The translations under genes were made by a program, and so were the position numbers. This document shows, piece by piece, positions 1-6,291 of a stretch of 6,291 nucleotides of DNA (position 1 is the stretch's first letter; each line of letters begins with the position of its first letter). The DNA comes from an uncultured Chloroflexota bacterium (lineage in GTDB: Bacteria; Chloroflexota; Anaerolineae; Aggregatilineales; Phototrophicaceae). The notes beneath the pieces were generated by a model. That model saw only the letters and a program-made list of their open reading frames with translations, had not been told where the DNA came from and did not search any database. Location of the stretch: positions 1 to 6,291 of the forward strand of contig CALMZT010001327.1 in assembly GCA_937870805.1 (NCBI GenBank), in the 5' to 3' direction.

Positions 1-23
1 GAATACCATCGCTAAAACCTCTC

Positions 24-58
24 AGTGATGAGTGATGAGTGATGAGTTGAAAGTGAAG
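24..58 (+). repeat. Heptanucleotide tandem repeat array (left arm)
   Basis: Three perfect AGTGATG units (24-44) are followed by two decayed ones, AGTTGAA and AGTGAAG (45-58). The same unit occurs in opposite orientation at 143-177. Aligned unit by unit, the two arms match at about 27 of 35 positions. This arm lies beyond the terminator, so it is probably not in the mature operon transcript. The function is unknown. Similar short tandem heptamers occur between genes in cyanobacteria and other environmental bacteria. Confidence 0.85.
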
Positions 59-60
59 AG

Positions 61-89
61 AAAAAAGGCAAATAAAGTCGAATTTGCCT
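61..89 (-). terminator. Intrinsic (Rho-independent) terminator of the operon
   Basis: On the minus strand a perfect 8-bp stem (AGGCAAAT at 89-82 pairing with ATTTGCCT at 73-66) encloses an 8-base loop. It is followed immediately by a run of Ts, the complement of the six As at 61-66; the first T belongs to the stem. It lies 83 bases past the stop codon of the ATPase gene. The plus strand has no T run after the stem, so it works in one direction only. The stem has only three GC pairs, so strength is probably moderate. Confidence 0.7.
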
Positions 90-142
90 GATCTGTGAAA
101 CCCTTAAGTAGATCGTATCAGTCATTTTTGAGGTTCTTCCTC

Positions 143-177
143 ACTCATTACTCATTACTCGTTACTCATCACTATTT
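143..177 (-). repeat. Heptanucleotide tandem repeat array (right arm) spanning the stop codon of the ATPase gene
   Basis: Five degenerate 7-base units are present. On the plus strand they read ACTCATT, ACTCATT, ACTCGTT, ACTCATC and a weaker ACTATTT; on the minus strand the unit is AGTAATG/AGTGATG. The array overlaps the last codons of the MutL-like gene. Because the period is not a multiple of three, the array carries TAG, TGA and TAA in several frames: the gene ends TAG-TGA-TGA in frame. The unit matches the left array at 24-58 in opposite orientation. Confidence 0.85.
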
Positions 178-2151
178 TCTGCGTTTCTTGCCTTTATCGT
201 CGTCAAGCAGAGAGCGCAGCATGTCCTGTTCGTCTTCTTCAGGTTCAGGCAGCGGTACTTCTTCGGCGGGCGCAGGCTGTTCCTTGCCACGCGCGGGTTT
301 CTTTTCGCGCGCGGGCTTCTCTGCTTTCGGTGGTTTTTTGCCACGCTGAAGTATAGGCAGCGCAACGCCTTCTTCGACCACTTCTTCCAGCCATAACGGA
401 TCAATAGTCTTTACGTCATCGCCCGTTACCTGACTGACCCACAGCGGAAGTTGTTCAGCGCGGGCGCGTACATCGGCTGCCAGCGGTAATGGACGCCCAC
501 GCGCATCGAAGATCAAGCCGACAATGCCGCCTTCAGCAGTGACGCGGACACGGTTTTTACCGCCGATGGTCAAACCGCGCGCCGCGCTGACGCTGACCTG
601 CGCCTTCTGTCCAATGGGCAGCGGATAGACCCACAAGCTGCCACCTTCGACGGTATGTCTCTGCGTCGTGCCATCGGACAGCTTGATCGACACTTTCATC
701 GCGGTTCTGCCCGCGCGTGGCAAGCCAGAGACGCTGAAGGCTGTACCCAGACGTTCCAGATTGCTGCCATCGAGGATTTGCACGACGGCTTCAGGATTTA
801 CTAATGCCAATGGACCTAACGTGGCGATCAAGCCGAAGGGATCAGATTGCAACTGGGTGACGCCTGTGGGCTGCACGGCGTCGAGGATGAGCAAGGCGTT
901 GTAGCCCGGATGTCCTGTGCGTGTTAAGGCGGAACCTGCTCCGATGACCAGCGCAAAATCAGGCAGCATCAGACGTGTCCGGGTGCGCGGCGATTCGTTC
1001 CACGCCGGGCGCGAGGCTTGTACAAGGGATTGCACGCCCGCACGCAGCAGCGCATGTTCGAGATATAGTTCTTTCAGCGTCATGGGGATGACACCGGGAC
1101 GCAGCGTTTTGTTAAGTGCATAGTTGTAAATGTCGCGGCTGGCGACGTTGAAGGGCAGCCAGCGTTTCACGGCGTCTGTGCCGATGATGTTGAGCATTGC
1201 CGCCGCTGAGTGTCCAAGTCCAATATCGGTGCGAATGCTCGTTGCTACCCCGCCGCCAATGGAAGCCGACAGCGTGCTTACGGCGCTGCCGATGTCTACG
1301 GCGAGGACGCCGCGCGGATAGATTCTGCCTAAGAAGTCCACGACAAGGTTATAGCTGTTGGCGGTGGGCAGCACACCCAACCGACTCATGCGATTCAGTT
1401 CTTCAAAACCTTCGCCGCCTTTGGCTTTCTGACGGTTGAAGGCAAGCGCAAGCTGAGTTTGGGCGCTTTCCAGATGTTCATCTTCGAGCGTGGGGCGAAT
1501 GTTGGGCGCAATGAATACACCCGTCACGCCGTCGAACATCTCACGAATGCGTTCGGCAATTTTGCTGTTGCCTGCGTAGAGGATGTTGGCGCGGCGCTGT
1601 TCGTCTGCCACTTGGAACGCAAGGCGCACGACTTCAGCAAGGCGCAGCACTGGGCTTTGCGCGCCGAACTCTGTACCGCCTGTGATGAAGATCAAATCGG
1701 GGCGGCTCAGCAGAATGGCGTTGAGCTGTTCTTCTTCTGTGCGTTTGTCAGTGAGACTCAGTGTTTCGACGACATCAATGTACGTTCCGGCAGCAGCACG
1801 CAAGCCGCTGGCAACGCTGACATCGGGCATCAAGCCGACGAGCACCGTGCGCAGTGGACGCCCCAGCGAAGCCGTCATCACAAAATGATCGACACCTGAA
1901 CGATCTGATTGCTCTGGCGTGATGATTTGTCCATCAGGCGACATGAAGCTCCGCCCGGTGGTTTCGCTCAATGCCGTCAACACACGGTTCAAGCTGACCG
2001 TCAAATCATTGACTGGAAAACCGCCCGTCGTGCGCCCTTCGGCACGCGCGACCATACGATACGCGCCGTCCACAAGGTCGATGAGCACAGCGCGCGTATG
2101 TACACTGCCGAAATCGGCGGCTAAAACTGAGCCGGAACGACTAACTGCCAT
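172..2151 (-). CDS. MutL/GlmL-family (glutamate mutase accessory type) ASKHA-fold ATPase
   Basis: The protein has 659 residues and resembles the MutL/GlmL family, whose founders accompany coenzyme-B12-dependent glutamate mutase. They are thought to act as ATP-dependent chaperones or reactivators and belong to the actin/Hsp70/sugar-kinase (ASKHA) fold. Visible supports are a phosphate-1 motif near the N-terminus (VLAADFGSVHTR, 9-20), DLIFITGGTEFG (152-163), a second phosphate-type motif (GVLAVDIGSAVSTLSA, 281-296) and an adenosine-type motif (LVIGAGSALT, 401-410). A beta-rich region at about 480-550 follows, then a Lys/Pro/Glu-rich tail (604-640), an acidic stretch (EEDEQDMLRSLLDDD, 638-652) and a basic end (KGKKRRK). 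The ATG start has GGGGAG seven bases upstream, inside the end of the preceding gene. No mutase, B12-binding or substrate enzyme is encoded in the window, and the upstream partners are membrane proteins, so glutamate metabolism is doubtful. I leave the symbol blank because mutL would be misread as mismatch repair. The family call is good; the actual job is unknown. Confidence 0.85.
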   Translation of the reverse strand: MAVSRSGSVLAADFGSVHTRAVLIDLVDGAYRMVARAEGRTTGGFPVNDLTVSLNRVLTALSETTGRSFMSPDGQIITPEQSDRSGVDHFVMTASLGRPLRTVLVGLMPDVSVASGLRAAAGTYIDVVETLSLTDKRTEEEQLNAILLSRPDLIFITGGTEFGAQSPVLRLAEVVRLAFQVADEQRRANILYAGNSKIAERIREMFDGVTGVFIAPNIRPTLEDEHLESAQTQLALAFNRQKAKGGEGFEELNRMSRLGVLPTANSYNLVVDFLGRIYPRGVLAVDIGSAVSTLSASIGGGVATSIRTDIGLGHSAAAMLNIIGTDAVKRWLPFNVASRDIYNYALNKTLRPGVIPMTLKELYLEHALLRAGVQSLVQASRPAWNESPRTRTRLMLPDFALVIGAGSALTRTGHPGYNALLILDAVQPTGVTQLQSDPFGLIATLGPLALVNPEAVVQILDGSNLERLGTAFSVSGLPRAGRTAMKVSIKLSDGTTQRHTVEGGSLWVYPLPIGQKAQVSVSAARGLTIGGKNRVRVTAEGGIVGLIFDARGRPLPLAADVRARAEQLPLWVSQVTGDDVKTIDPLWLEEVVEEGVALPILQRGKKPPKAEKPAREKKPARGKEQPAPAEEVPLPEPEEDEQDMLRSLLDDDKGKKRRK

Positions 2152-2154
2152 GCG

Positions 2155-2793
2155 TTAGCTCCCCATAATGCGCGCCAGAATAAAGCCAATACGTTCGCTG
2201 AAAACCGTCAAACTGCTGATGATCGCAGCGGCGTACAGCGCGCCAAAGGTGACGACGATGAAGCCCTGCCCAATCCTGCCAAAGAAACGCACCACGATAT
2301 TACGCTGCGTGCGTCCATCGGGCAAGCGCCGCGCCAGATATTGAAAGTAAATCAGCGAGCAGATCACGCCGATGAAAATAATCACACCGTTCAACAGATC
2401 GCCGTTGCGAATGCTGCTGGTCGAATTCACTAATGGCAGCAATGTCCCTGTGATTGCGCCCACGACGGCTACTGCTGTGCCCACGCCGATGATAAAGGCA
2501 AGCGCCAAACTGCCGATACCTGCGACGCGCGGCGAGGCTTTTAACAACAGCAAAAACGCAAGCAGCACCGGGATTATGCCCAAGATCACGCTGCCAACAT
2601 CGCCGGACATTAAGGTGGTGCGCAGCCAGGGCAGAATCACGCTTTCAGTGGTGACGATGGTGATATAACCCGCTGCCAAGCCAATGAAAATATACACAGC
2701 GATGCGATAGAGAAAGTTATCCCCCAGCACATAACTGAAAACGCATAGTGTCAGGATGAAGCCTGCCAGTAAACCGATTTGTTCAGCGTTCAA
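2155..2793 (-). CDS. Polytopic membrane protein of unknown family, about six transmembrane helices
   Basis: The protein has 212 residues and I do not recognise its family. Hydrophobic segments that look like membrane helices lie at about 5-24, 30-48, 67-85, 92-120, 133-153 and 175-197. Positive residues are concentrated in the loop at 155-165 (RRLPDGRTQR) and at 169-173, which are therefore probably cytoplasmic. There is no obvious catalytic motif, cofactor site or signal peptide beyond the first helix. I accept the TTG start at 2793 because AGAAGGAG lies nine bases upstream and the next in-frame Met is residue 62, past the first two helices. The TTG shares bases with the TGA stop of the upstream gene (TTGA), suggesting translational coupling. 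The next gene starts three bases after its TAA stop. Its position between a membrane-anchored scaffold-like protein and an ATPase suggests that it is the membrane core of the same assembly, which is inference. Confidence 0.9.
   Translation of the reverse strand: MNAEQIGLLAGFILTLCVFSYVLGDNFLYRIAVYIFIGLAAGYITIVTTESVILPWLRTTLMSGDVGSVILGIIPVLLAFLLLLKASPRVAGIGSLALAFIIGVGTAVAVVGAITGTLLPLVNSTSSIRNGDLLNGVIIFIGVICSLIYFQYLARRLPDGRTQRNIVVRFFGRIGQGFIVVTFGALYAAAIISSLTVFSERIGFILARIMGS
2159..2164 (-). promoter_or_regulatory. Shine-Dalgarno site of the MutL-like ATPase gene
   Basis: The minus strand reads GGGGAG, followed by seven bases and ATG at 2151. It overlaps the final codons and stop of the membrane protein gene, so ribosomes ending there could restart directly. 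It supports the chosen ATG start. Confidence 0.75.
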
Positions 2794-5700
2794 CGAGTAC
2801 GACTCCTTCTGAGCAAACCGCGAATGAGATTAGCTAGATTGCCAAGCGCAATCACAATCACAATGAACACCAGGCCCAACGTTGTCGCGTACCACTGACG
2901 ATCACGCCCTACTTGCGAGGACGCATTGGCAGTCACCTCCACAGCGGGCTGTGTCGTAGGTGTTTCCCGCACGGTTGTTGGACGGATGACAGGCGTCGCA
3001 TTCACTGCCTGTGTGATTTCAGCCGTCGCTTCGCTTTCATTACTTTCAGCGGTCCCTTCAGGCGTTGGCTCCTGATTGACATCACTGCCCGTTGTGCGCT
3101 GCGGCATCACGGCGCGCTTGGGCGAAGGTGACGATTCAATTGTCAGCAGTTCGCCTAATATCCAGCCTTCCAAACCCTGCGTGGTGCGGATATTGAGCCA
3201 CAACCCATCGTCGCTGATGCCTAGCACTTCGACGCGCGCTCCCGAACGGGCGCTGCCAACAGCGGCAGAGTCGCGGCTGGGTTCAGAGCGAATATTCACG
3301 GTATCGCTTACGCTGACAAAGGCAAAGACAGGTACAGCTTCGACTGTCGGTGTGATTGTTGGGCGCGGCGTATTTGTTGGCGATGGCTGCGGCGTGCGGC
3401 TTGGCGTTACCGCTGTCGTCGGCGTGTCCGTTGCCGGTTCGCGCGTGGGGCTTGGTTCGGACGTGTTGGTTGCCAATGGCAGCGGCTGTGTAGCCGTAAC
3501 GACGATGACCCGACGAGTCGCCGTTGCCTCTGGCGTCGCTTCGGCTGTTGCCTCTTCGGTCACATCGCCAATCAAAGGCTGCTGCGTTGGTGTGACTTCG
3601 GCGGGTGTTTCCGTCGTGGGTGTTGAAGTTGGCGCAGCTTGTGCCGTCCAGCCTTCAAACATCGCGCGATAGGTATACGCATCGCCCGCGCCGACGAGCA
3701 AGCCACGCAAGCCTGCTGATGTGCCTAAGCCCGCGTTCAAATATGGCTCAGACAAGGGACTCGCAGCGTAATTTGTTCCTGCCAGCAGCGGCGTGCTGGT
3801 CAGCGGCGCGATTTGTTCCGCCCATGTGCGCAAATCTTCGGCGCGCTCAACAATCACCACGATGCGCGCGAAATCGTTCAACGAAGCGACGTTTAATCCT
3901 GTTGGATTGCCATTGACATCCGTGAGCAATGTCGCGTTGATATTTTGTGCCAGCGAACGCAAGCCCACGATGTCGGCGGTGACATAGCGCGTGAGATAAT
4001 AATCGCGGTTCGCTGTGCCGCCTGTTGCGCTGAGGATATTGCCAGCGTGCAGCAAGCCCACCGGGTTGCGGCTGACGACGACGGGATGTGCGCCGCGCGC
4101 CATGATGTGACGCAGCAGCACGTCGGTCATGCTGTCCAATTCGCCCGCAGCAGTCGGTCCATACTCAACGGCAACTAACACGAGATCGCCGGAGTTCAAG
4201 GTGTTGATGCTGTCGTAAACCGCATACTGTGAAGTGCCGGGCGCGAACTGCAAAGCGGGCAGTGTCCCCATGCGCGCGCCATCAAACACAAACGGCAGCA
4301 CGATAACGGCAATCAGCAGCAGCGAAATCAGCAGACGGTCTGCTTTGGGGCGGAAGCGGCGGTGTGGACGGACGGTGATCTTCGGCGGCGCTTTGGCGGG
4401 CGCGGCTGCGATGTCCGCTTCCCAATCAGTGTAGGGTGCGGCAGCATCGCCCGTCTGTGTCACCTGTGCGCCTGCGCCGACCAGTTGGCGGAGCAGGGCA
4501 ACACGATCCTGCTGTTCTTTGCCCAGAATGACCGCGCCTGCAATACTCGGTGCGCCTGTTTGGATCGGTGTGGGAGCCAGCGTTTCGGAAACACCGGGCA
4601 GCACATTGGCAAGTGACGTGGAAGCTCTTGTCACAGGCGGCGCGGCGGGCGCGTCCATACTGCGCTCACGCAGGGCTTGCAGGCGGTCAGAAAGTTCTTC
4701 CAGCGGGCGATCCTGCTGCTGGCGCATGATCGACGACGCCGACACCTGCCCTACAGTTACGCCCAAATCTGCCAACAGGTCGGACGATTCTTGCGTAAAG
4801 TCAGATGTATAGGTTGACTGTGGCTTTTTGATGCCCACGTCGCCCAAAGCATCCTGATTGAGCAGCGTATCGAAGTCGATGTCACCGCCCCGTAGTTTTA
4901 ATTCATCGGTTCTGGGGAGATCCAGTTCGTCATCGCCGAATGACGACATCAGCGCGTCAATGTCCTGATACTGCGGCGCGGCGGGTTCTGCCTCCACTTC
5001 CGGGGTCTCGAAATCTGCAAAAGGATCGGCATCGTCTGCGTTCATCTCCGGGAAGGCGGGTTCTTCTTCTTCGGCTTCCTCAGTGAGCGCGCCGAGCGTT
5101 TCCAGATCGCCCAAGCCGTCCAGCCAGTCAGGGGCTTCTTCGATAGTGGCGGGCGCGGCTTCTTCTGGCTGCGCGGCAAACCAATCGAAATCGTCATCGC
5201 CTGTGGCAGCGGGCGCGAAAGTGCTGGGGTCGGGTAAGGCAGGTTCACCTTCTTCATCACCAAAGCCCAAGCCCGCGAGGAAGTCATCGACGGAGGCTGA
5301 TTGTGGCGTTTCGGGTTGTCGAGCACTCGGCTTGCTTAAGCCCATTTCTGCCAGGAAGCCCGTATCCATCGGCGCGGCGGCGTCTTCCTCAACTTCTTCG
5401 TCGTCCATTGAGGGGAACAAGTCATCAGCCGCGAAGTCTTCCTGCGGCTGCGCGGCTTCACCGTCCCAGGGAGCAGCTTCCCATTGCGCGGCATCAGGGG
5501 TATCGCTGCCAAAGAGATCATCCAGCGAGGGAGCAGCGGGGGCATCTCCTCCGAAGAGATCATCCAGTGAGGGAGGAGCAGACGCGGCGGCAGGTGGCAC
5601 CGCGGCAGGTTCATCAGCGCCAAAGCCGCTTAACCAATCAGGTACTTCAGAAGTTATAGCACCCGGCGTATCACCCCCGAAGAGATCATCCAGCGAGGGA

Positions 5701-6291
5701 ACTTCAGCAGACGCGGCGGCAGGTGGCACCGCGGCAGGTTCATCATCGTCAAAACCGATTAACAAGTCGGGTACATCGGCAGCGGCAGGTGCCGGTGCGG
5801 AGGGCGGCGCGCTGAACATATCATCGGCTGAAGTGTCATCGTCACCTTGCAACCACGAAGGCATGTCACCAGCGGGTTCAAAGGTATCCTCGACCTGTGC
5901 TGCTTGTGGGGCATCAAAATCGTCATCTGAACCTTGCAACCACGATGGCATATCACTGCCGGGCGTCTCAAAGGTGTCGTCTACTTTTGGCGCTTGCGCT
6001 GCGGGAGGCGCGGCGGCTTTCAGCCAGTCGGGAGTGTCGCTCTGTGCTGCTGGCTCATCATCGGACTCCGACATTTTATCGAAGGCGCTGGAGAAATCGC
6101 TCATCCAATCAGACGAGGATTTTTCTGGCTGGTTCGCGCGCTGCCACGAAAGTGTCCCTGTGAGTCCAGTACGGTTGGGCGCGGCAGGGGCATCATCGCC
6201 GCCCGCTTGCCACGCGAAGCCTTCATCGTCTTCTTCGCCCTGGTCATCGCCCGCTGTACCTTCATCGCGCCGCCATGACAACTGCCCCGTG
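2790..6291 (-). CDS. Large bitopic envelope protein: acidic DWL/LDDLF-repeat cytoplasmic region, outer domain, Thr/Pro stalk and SH3b domain (5'-partial)
   Basis: I do not recognise a named family for the whole protein. Residues are numbered from the TTG at 6281. Residues 1-515 are very acidic, Ala/Pro-rich and probably disordered, with repeated short motifs: PDWL/PSWL (84, 112, 141, 214, 384) and SLDDLFG (196, 238, 252). A basic stretch (RPHRRFRPKADR, 638-649) precedes a membrane helix at 650-667, so the N-terminus should be cytoplasmic. Residues 680-880 form a globular outer domain of unknown family. A Thr/Pro-rich stalk (885-983) leads to an SH3b domain (about 985-1050, with VNIRSEPS and GLEGWILGELL). 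A second Thr/Glu-rich linker ends in a helix at about 1131-1152 followed by RGLLRRSRTR, which puts the C-terminus inside. The frame stays open to the window edge, and the codons before the TTG spell TGQL, matching the internal TGTLSW motif, so the real start is probably outside. The stop overlaps the next gene. The coding call is certain; the role as an envelope scaffold or sensor is inferred. Confidence 0.88.
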   Translation of the reverse strand, partial: TGQLSWRRDEGTAGDDQGEEDDEGFAWQAGGDDAPAAPNRTGLTGTLSWQRANQPEKSSSDWMSDFSSAFDKMSESDDEPAAQSDTPDWLKAAAPPAAQAPKVDDTFETPGSDMPSWLQGSDDDFDAPQAAQVEDTFEPAGDMPSWLQGDDDTSADDMFSAPPSAPAPAAADVPDLLIGFDDDEPAAVPPAAASAEVPSLDDLFGGDTPGAITSEVPDWLSGFGADEPAAVPPAAASAPPSLDDLFGGDAPAAPSLDDLFGSDTPDAAQWEAAPWDGEAAQPQEDFAADDLFPSMDDEEVEEDAAAPMDTGFLAEMGLSKPSARQPETPQSASVDDFLAGLGFGDEEGEPALPDPSTFAPAATGDDDFDWFAAQPEEAAPATIEEAPDWLDGLGDLETLGALTEEAEEEEPAFPEMNADDADPFADFETPEVEAEPAAPQYQDIDALMSSFGDDELDLPRTDELKLRGGDIDFDTLLNQDALGDVGIKKPQSTYTSDFTQESSDLLADLGVTVGQVSASSIMRQQQDRPLEELSDRLQALRERSMDAPAAPPVTRASTSLANVLPGVSETLAPTPIQTGAPSIAGAVILGKEQQDRVALLRQLVGAGAQVTQTGDAAAPYTDWEADIAAAPAKAPPKITVRPHRRFRPKADRLLISLLLIAVIVLPFVFDGARMGTLPALQFAPGTSQYAVYDSINTLNSGDLVLVAVEYGPTAAGELDSMTDVLLRHIMARGAHPVVVSRNPVGLLHAGNILSATGGTANRDYYLTRYVTADIVGLRSLAQNINATLLTDVNGNPTGLNVASLNDFARIVVIVERAEDLRTWAEQIAPLTSTPLLAGTNYAASPLSEPYLNAGLGTSAGLRGLLVGAGDAYTYRAMFEGWTAQAAPTSTPTTETPAEVTPTQQPLIGDVTEEATAEATPEATATRRVIVVTATQPLPLATNTSEPSPTREPATDTPTTAVTPSRTPQPSPTNTPRPTITPTVEAVPVFAFVSVSDTVNIRSEPSRDSAAVGSARSGARVEVLGISDDGLWLNIRTTQGLEGWILGELLTIESSPSPKRAVMPQRTTGSDVNQEPTPEGTAESNESEATAEITQAVNATPVIRPTTVRETPTTQPAVEVTANASSQVGRDRQWYATTLGLVFIVIVIALGNLANLIRGLLRRSRTR
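2803..2810 (-). promoter_or_regulatory. Strong Shine-Dalgarno site that fixes the TTG start of the small membrane protein gene
   Basis: The minus strand reads AGAAGGAG, then nine bases, then TTG at 2793. The site lies inside the last codons of the large upstream gene. It is close to the consensus and is the main reason for accepting a TTG start that overlaps the preceding stop codon. Confidence 0.8.
3138..3329 (-). other. SH3b domain coding segment of the large envelope gene
   Basis: Residues 985-1048 show the usual bacterial SH3 pattern: VNIRSEPS near the start, a middle AVGSARSGARVEVLG strand pair, DDGLWLNIRT, and a closing GLEGWILGELL. Domains of this family outside the cell commonly bind peptidoglycan or other envelope components. 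Here it sits between two Thr/Pro/Glu-rich linkers and ahead of the C-terminal membrane helix. Confidence 0.8.
5544..5774 (-). repeat. Two near-identical in-frame repeats of about 100 bp inside the large envelope gene
   Basis: Copy 1 is residues 170-204 (5670-5774) and copy 2 is residues 213-246 (5544-5645). Each runs from a VPDxLxGF motif through DEPAAVPPAAASA to PSLDDLFGGD. They differ by one codon in length and a few substitutions. A stretch of about 35 bases coding DEPAAVPPAAAS is identical between the copies at DNA level, pointing to recent duplication. A third partial copy holds only PSLDDLFGSD (residues 251-260, near 5502-5531). Confidence 0.85.
5814..5984 (-). repeat. Tandem repeat of about 30 residues (V-D/E-DTFE...DMPSWLQG) in the large envelope gene
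   Basis: Residues 100-129 and 130-156 are adjacent copies. Both begin V(D/E)DTFE, continue to DMPSWLQG, and end in Asp-rich sequence with a Phe. The DNA is also clearly similar (caaccacga[a/t]ggcat followed by the shared caaaggt block). This repeat type differs from the neighbouring SLDDLF type, so the acidic region was built from at least two duplicated modules. Confidence 0.8.

Noticed and set aside
24..177. Repeat region considered as a CRISPR array
   Set aside because: Units are 7 bases, directly adjacent, without spacers, and reversed in the second array; there are no cas genes.
95..349. Short plus-strand gene starting in the intergenic tail
   Set aside because: Most of it is antisense to the ATPase tail, its Ser-rich content reflects that, and it runs through the heptamer array; no ribosome site was seen.
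1459..1899. Open plus-strand frame of 146 codons opposite the MutL-like gene
   Set aside because: It lies wholly inside a gene with clear family motifs on the other strand and has no recognisable domain of its own.
172..2151. DNA mismatch-repair MutL
   Set aside because: Only the family name is shared; no GHKL ATPase motifs are present, and the motifs are of the ASKHA type.
172..2151. Glutamate fermentation (methylaspartate) pathway locus
   Set aside because: No mutase subunits, methylaspartase or B12-binding protein is encoded here; the neighbours are membrane proteins.
3076..3672. Open plus-strand frame of 198 codons opposite the large envelope gene
   Set aside because: Its Val/Gly-rich composition is just the reverse of Thr/Pro codons in the stalk of the minus-strand gene, which has recognisable SH3b and linker features.

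Overview
The window is one minus-strand gene cluster of three tightly packed genes, followed by a short intergenic tail at 1-171. Read in the direction of transcription (right to left) it contains three genes. First is a very large two-membrane-anchor protein with an acidic repeat-rich cytoplasmic part and an SH3b-bearing outer part (2790-6291, cut by the window edge). Second is a small polytopic membrane protein of unknown family (2155-2793). Third is an ASKHA-fold ATPase of the MutL/GlmL family, named after the glutamate mutase accessory protein and unrelated to mismatch-repair MutL (172-2151). The first two genes overlap by 4 bases (TTGA), the second and third are 3 bases apart, and both internal starts have good Shine-Dalgarno sequences. 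An operon is therefore very likely. A stem-loop plus T tract at 61-89 ends it.

The likely host is a member of the Chloroflexota, probably Anaerolineae-like. This is inference from style: Thr/Pro-rich stalks of the TNTPRPT type leading into SH3b domains, and acidic low-complexity regions sprinkled with PDWL/PSWL motifs, in moderately GC-rich DNA. No marker gene settles it.

The three products look like one envelope-associated assembly. The large protein would sit with both ends in the cytoplasm and a loop of about 460 residues outside. That loop holds a globular domain I cannot name, a Thr/Pro stalk and an SH3b domain that could touch the cell wall or envelope. The small protein adds about six membrane helices. 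The MutL-like ATPase would be cytoplasmic, and its strongly charged tail could bind the acidic repeats of the large protein. No mutase subunit is encoded in the window, so a role in glutamate mutase is not supported by context.

The tail at 1-171 has no gene that I can support. It holds two arrays of a 7-base repeat (unit AGTGATG/AGTAATG) in opposite orientation at 24-58 and 143-177, with the terminator between them. The right-hand array overlaps the stop codon of the ATPase gene. The 5' end of the large gene and the operon promoter lie beyond the right edge.
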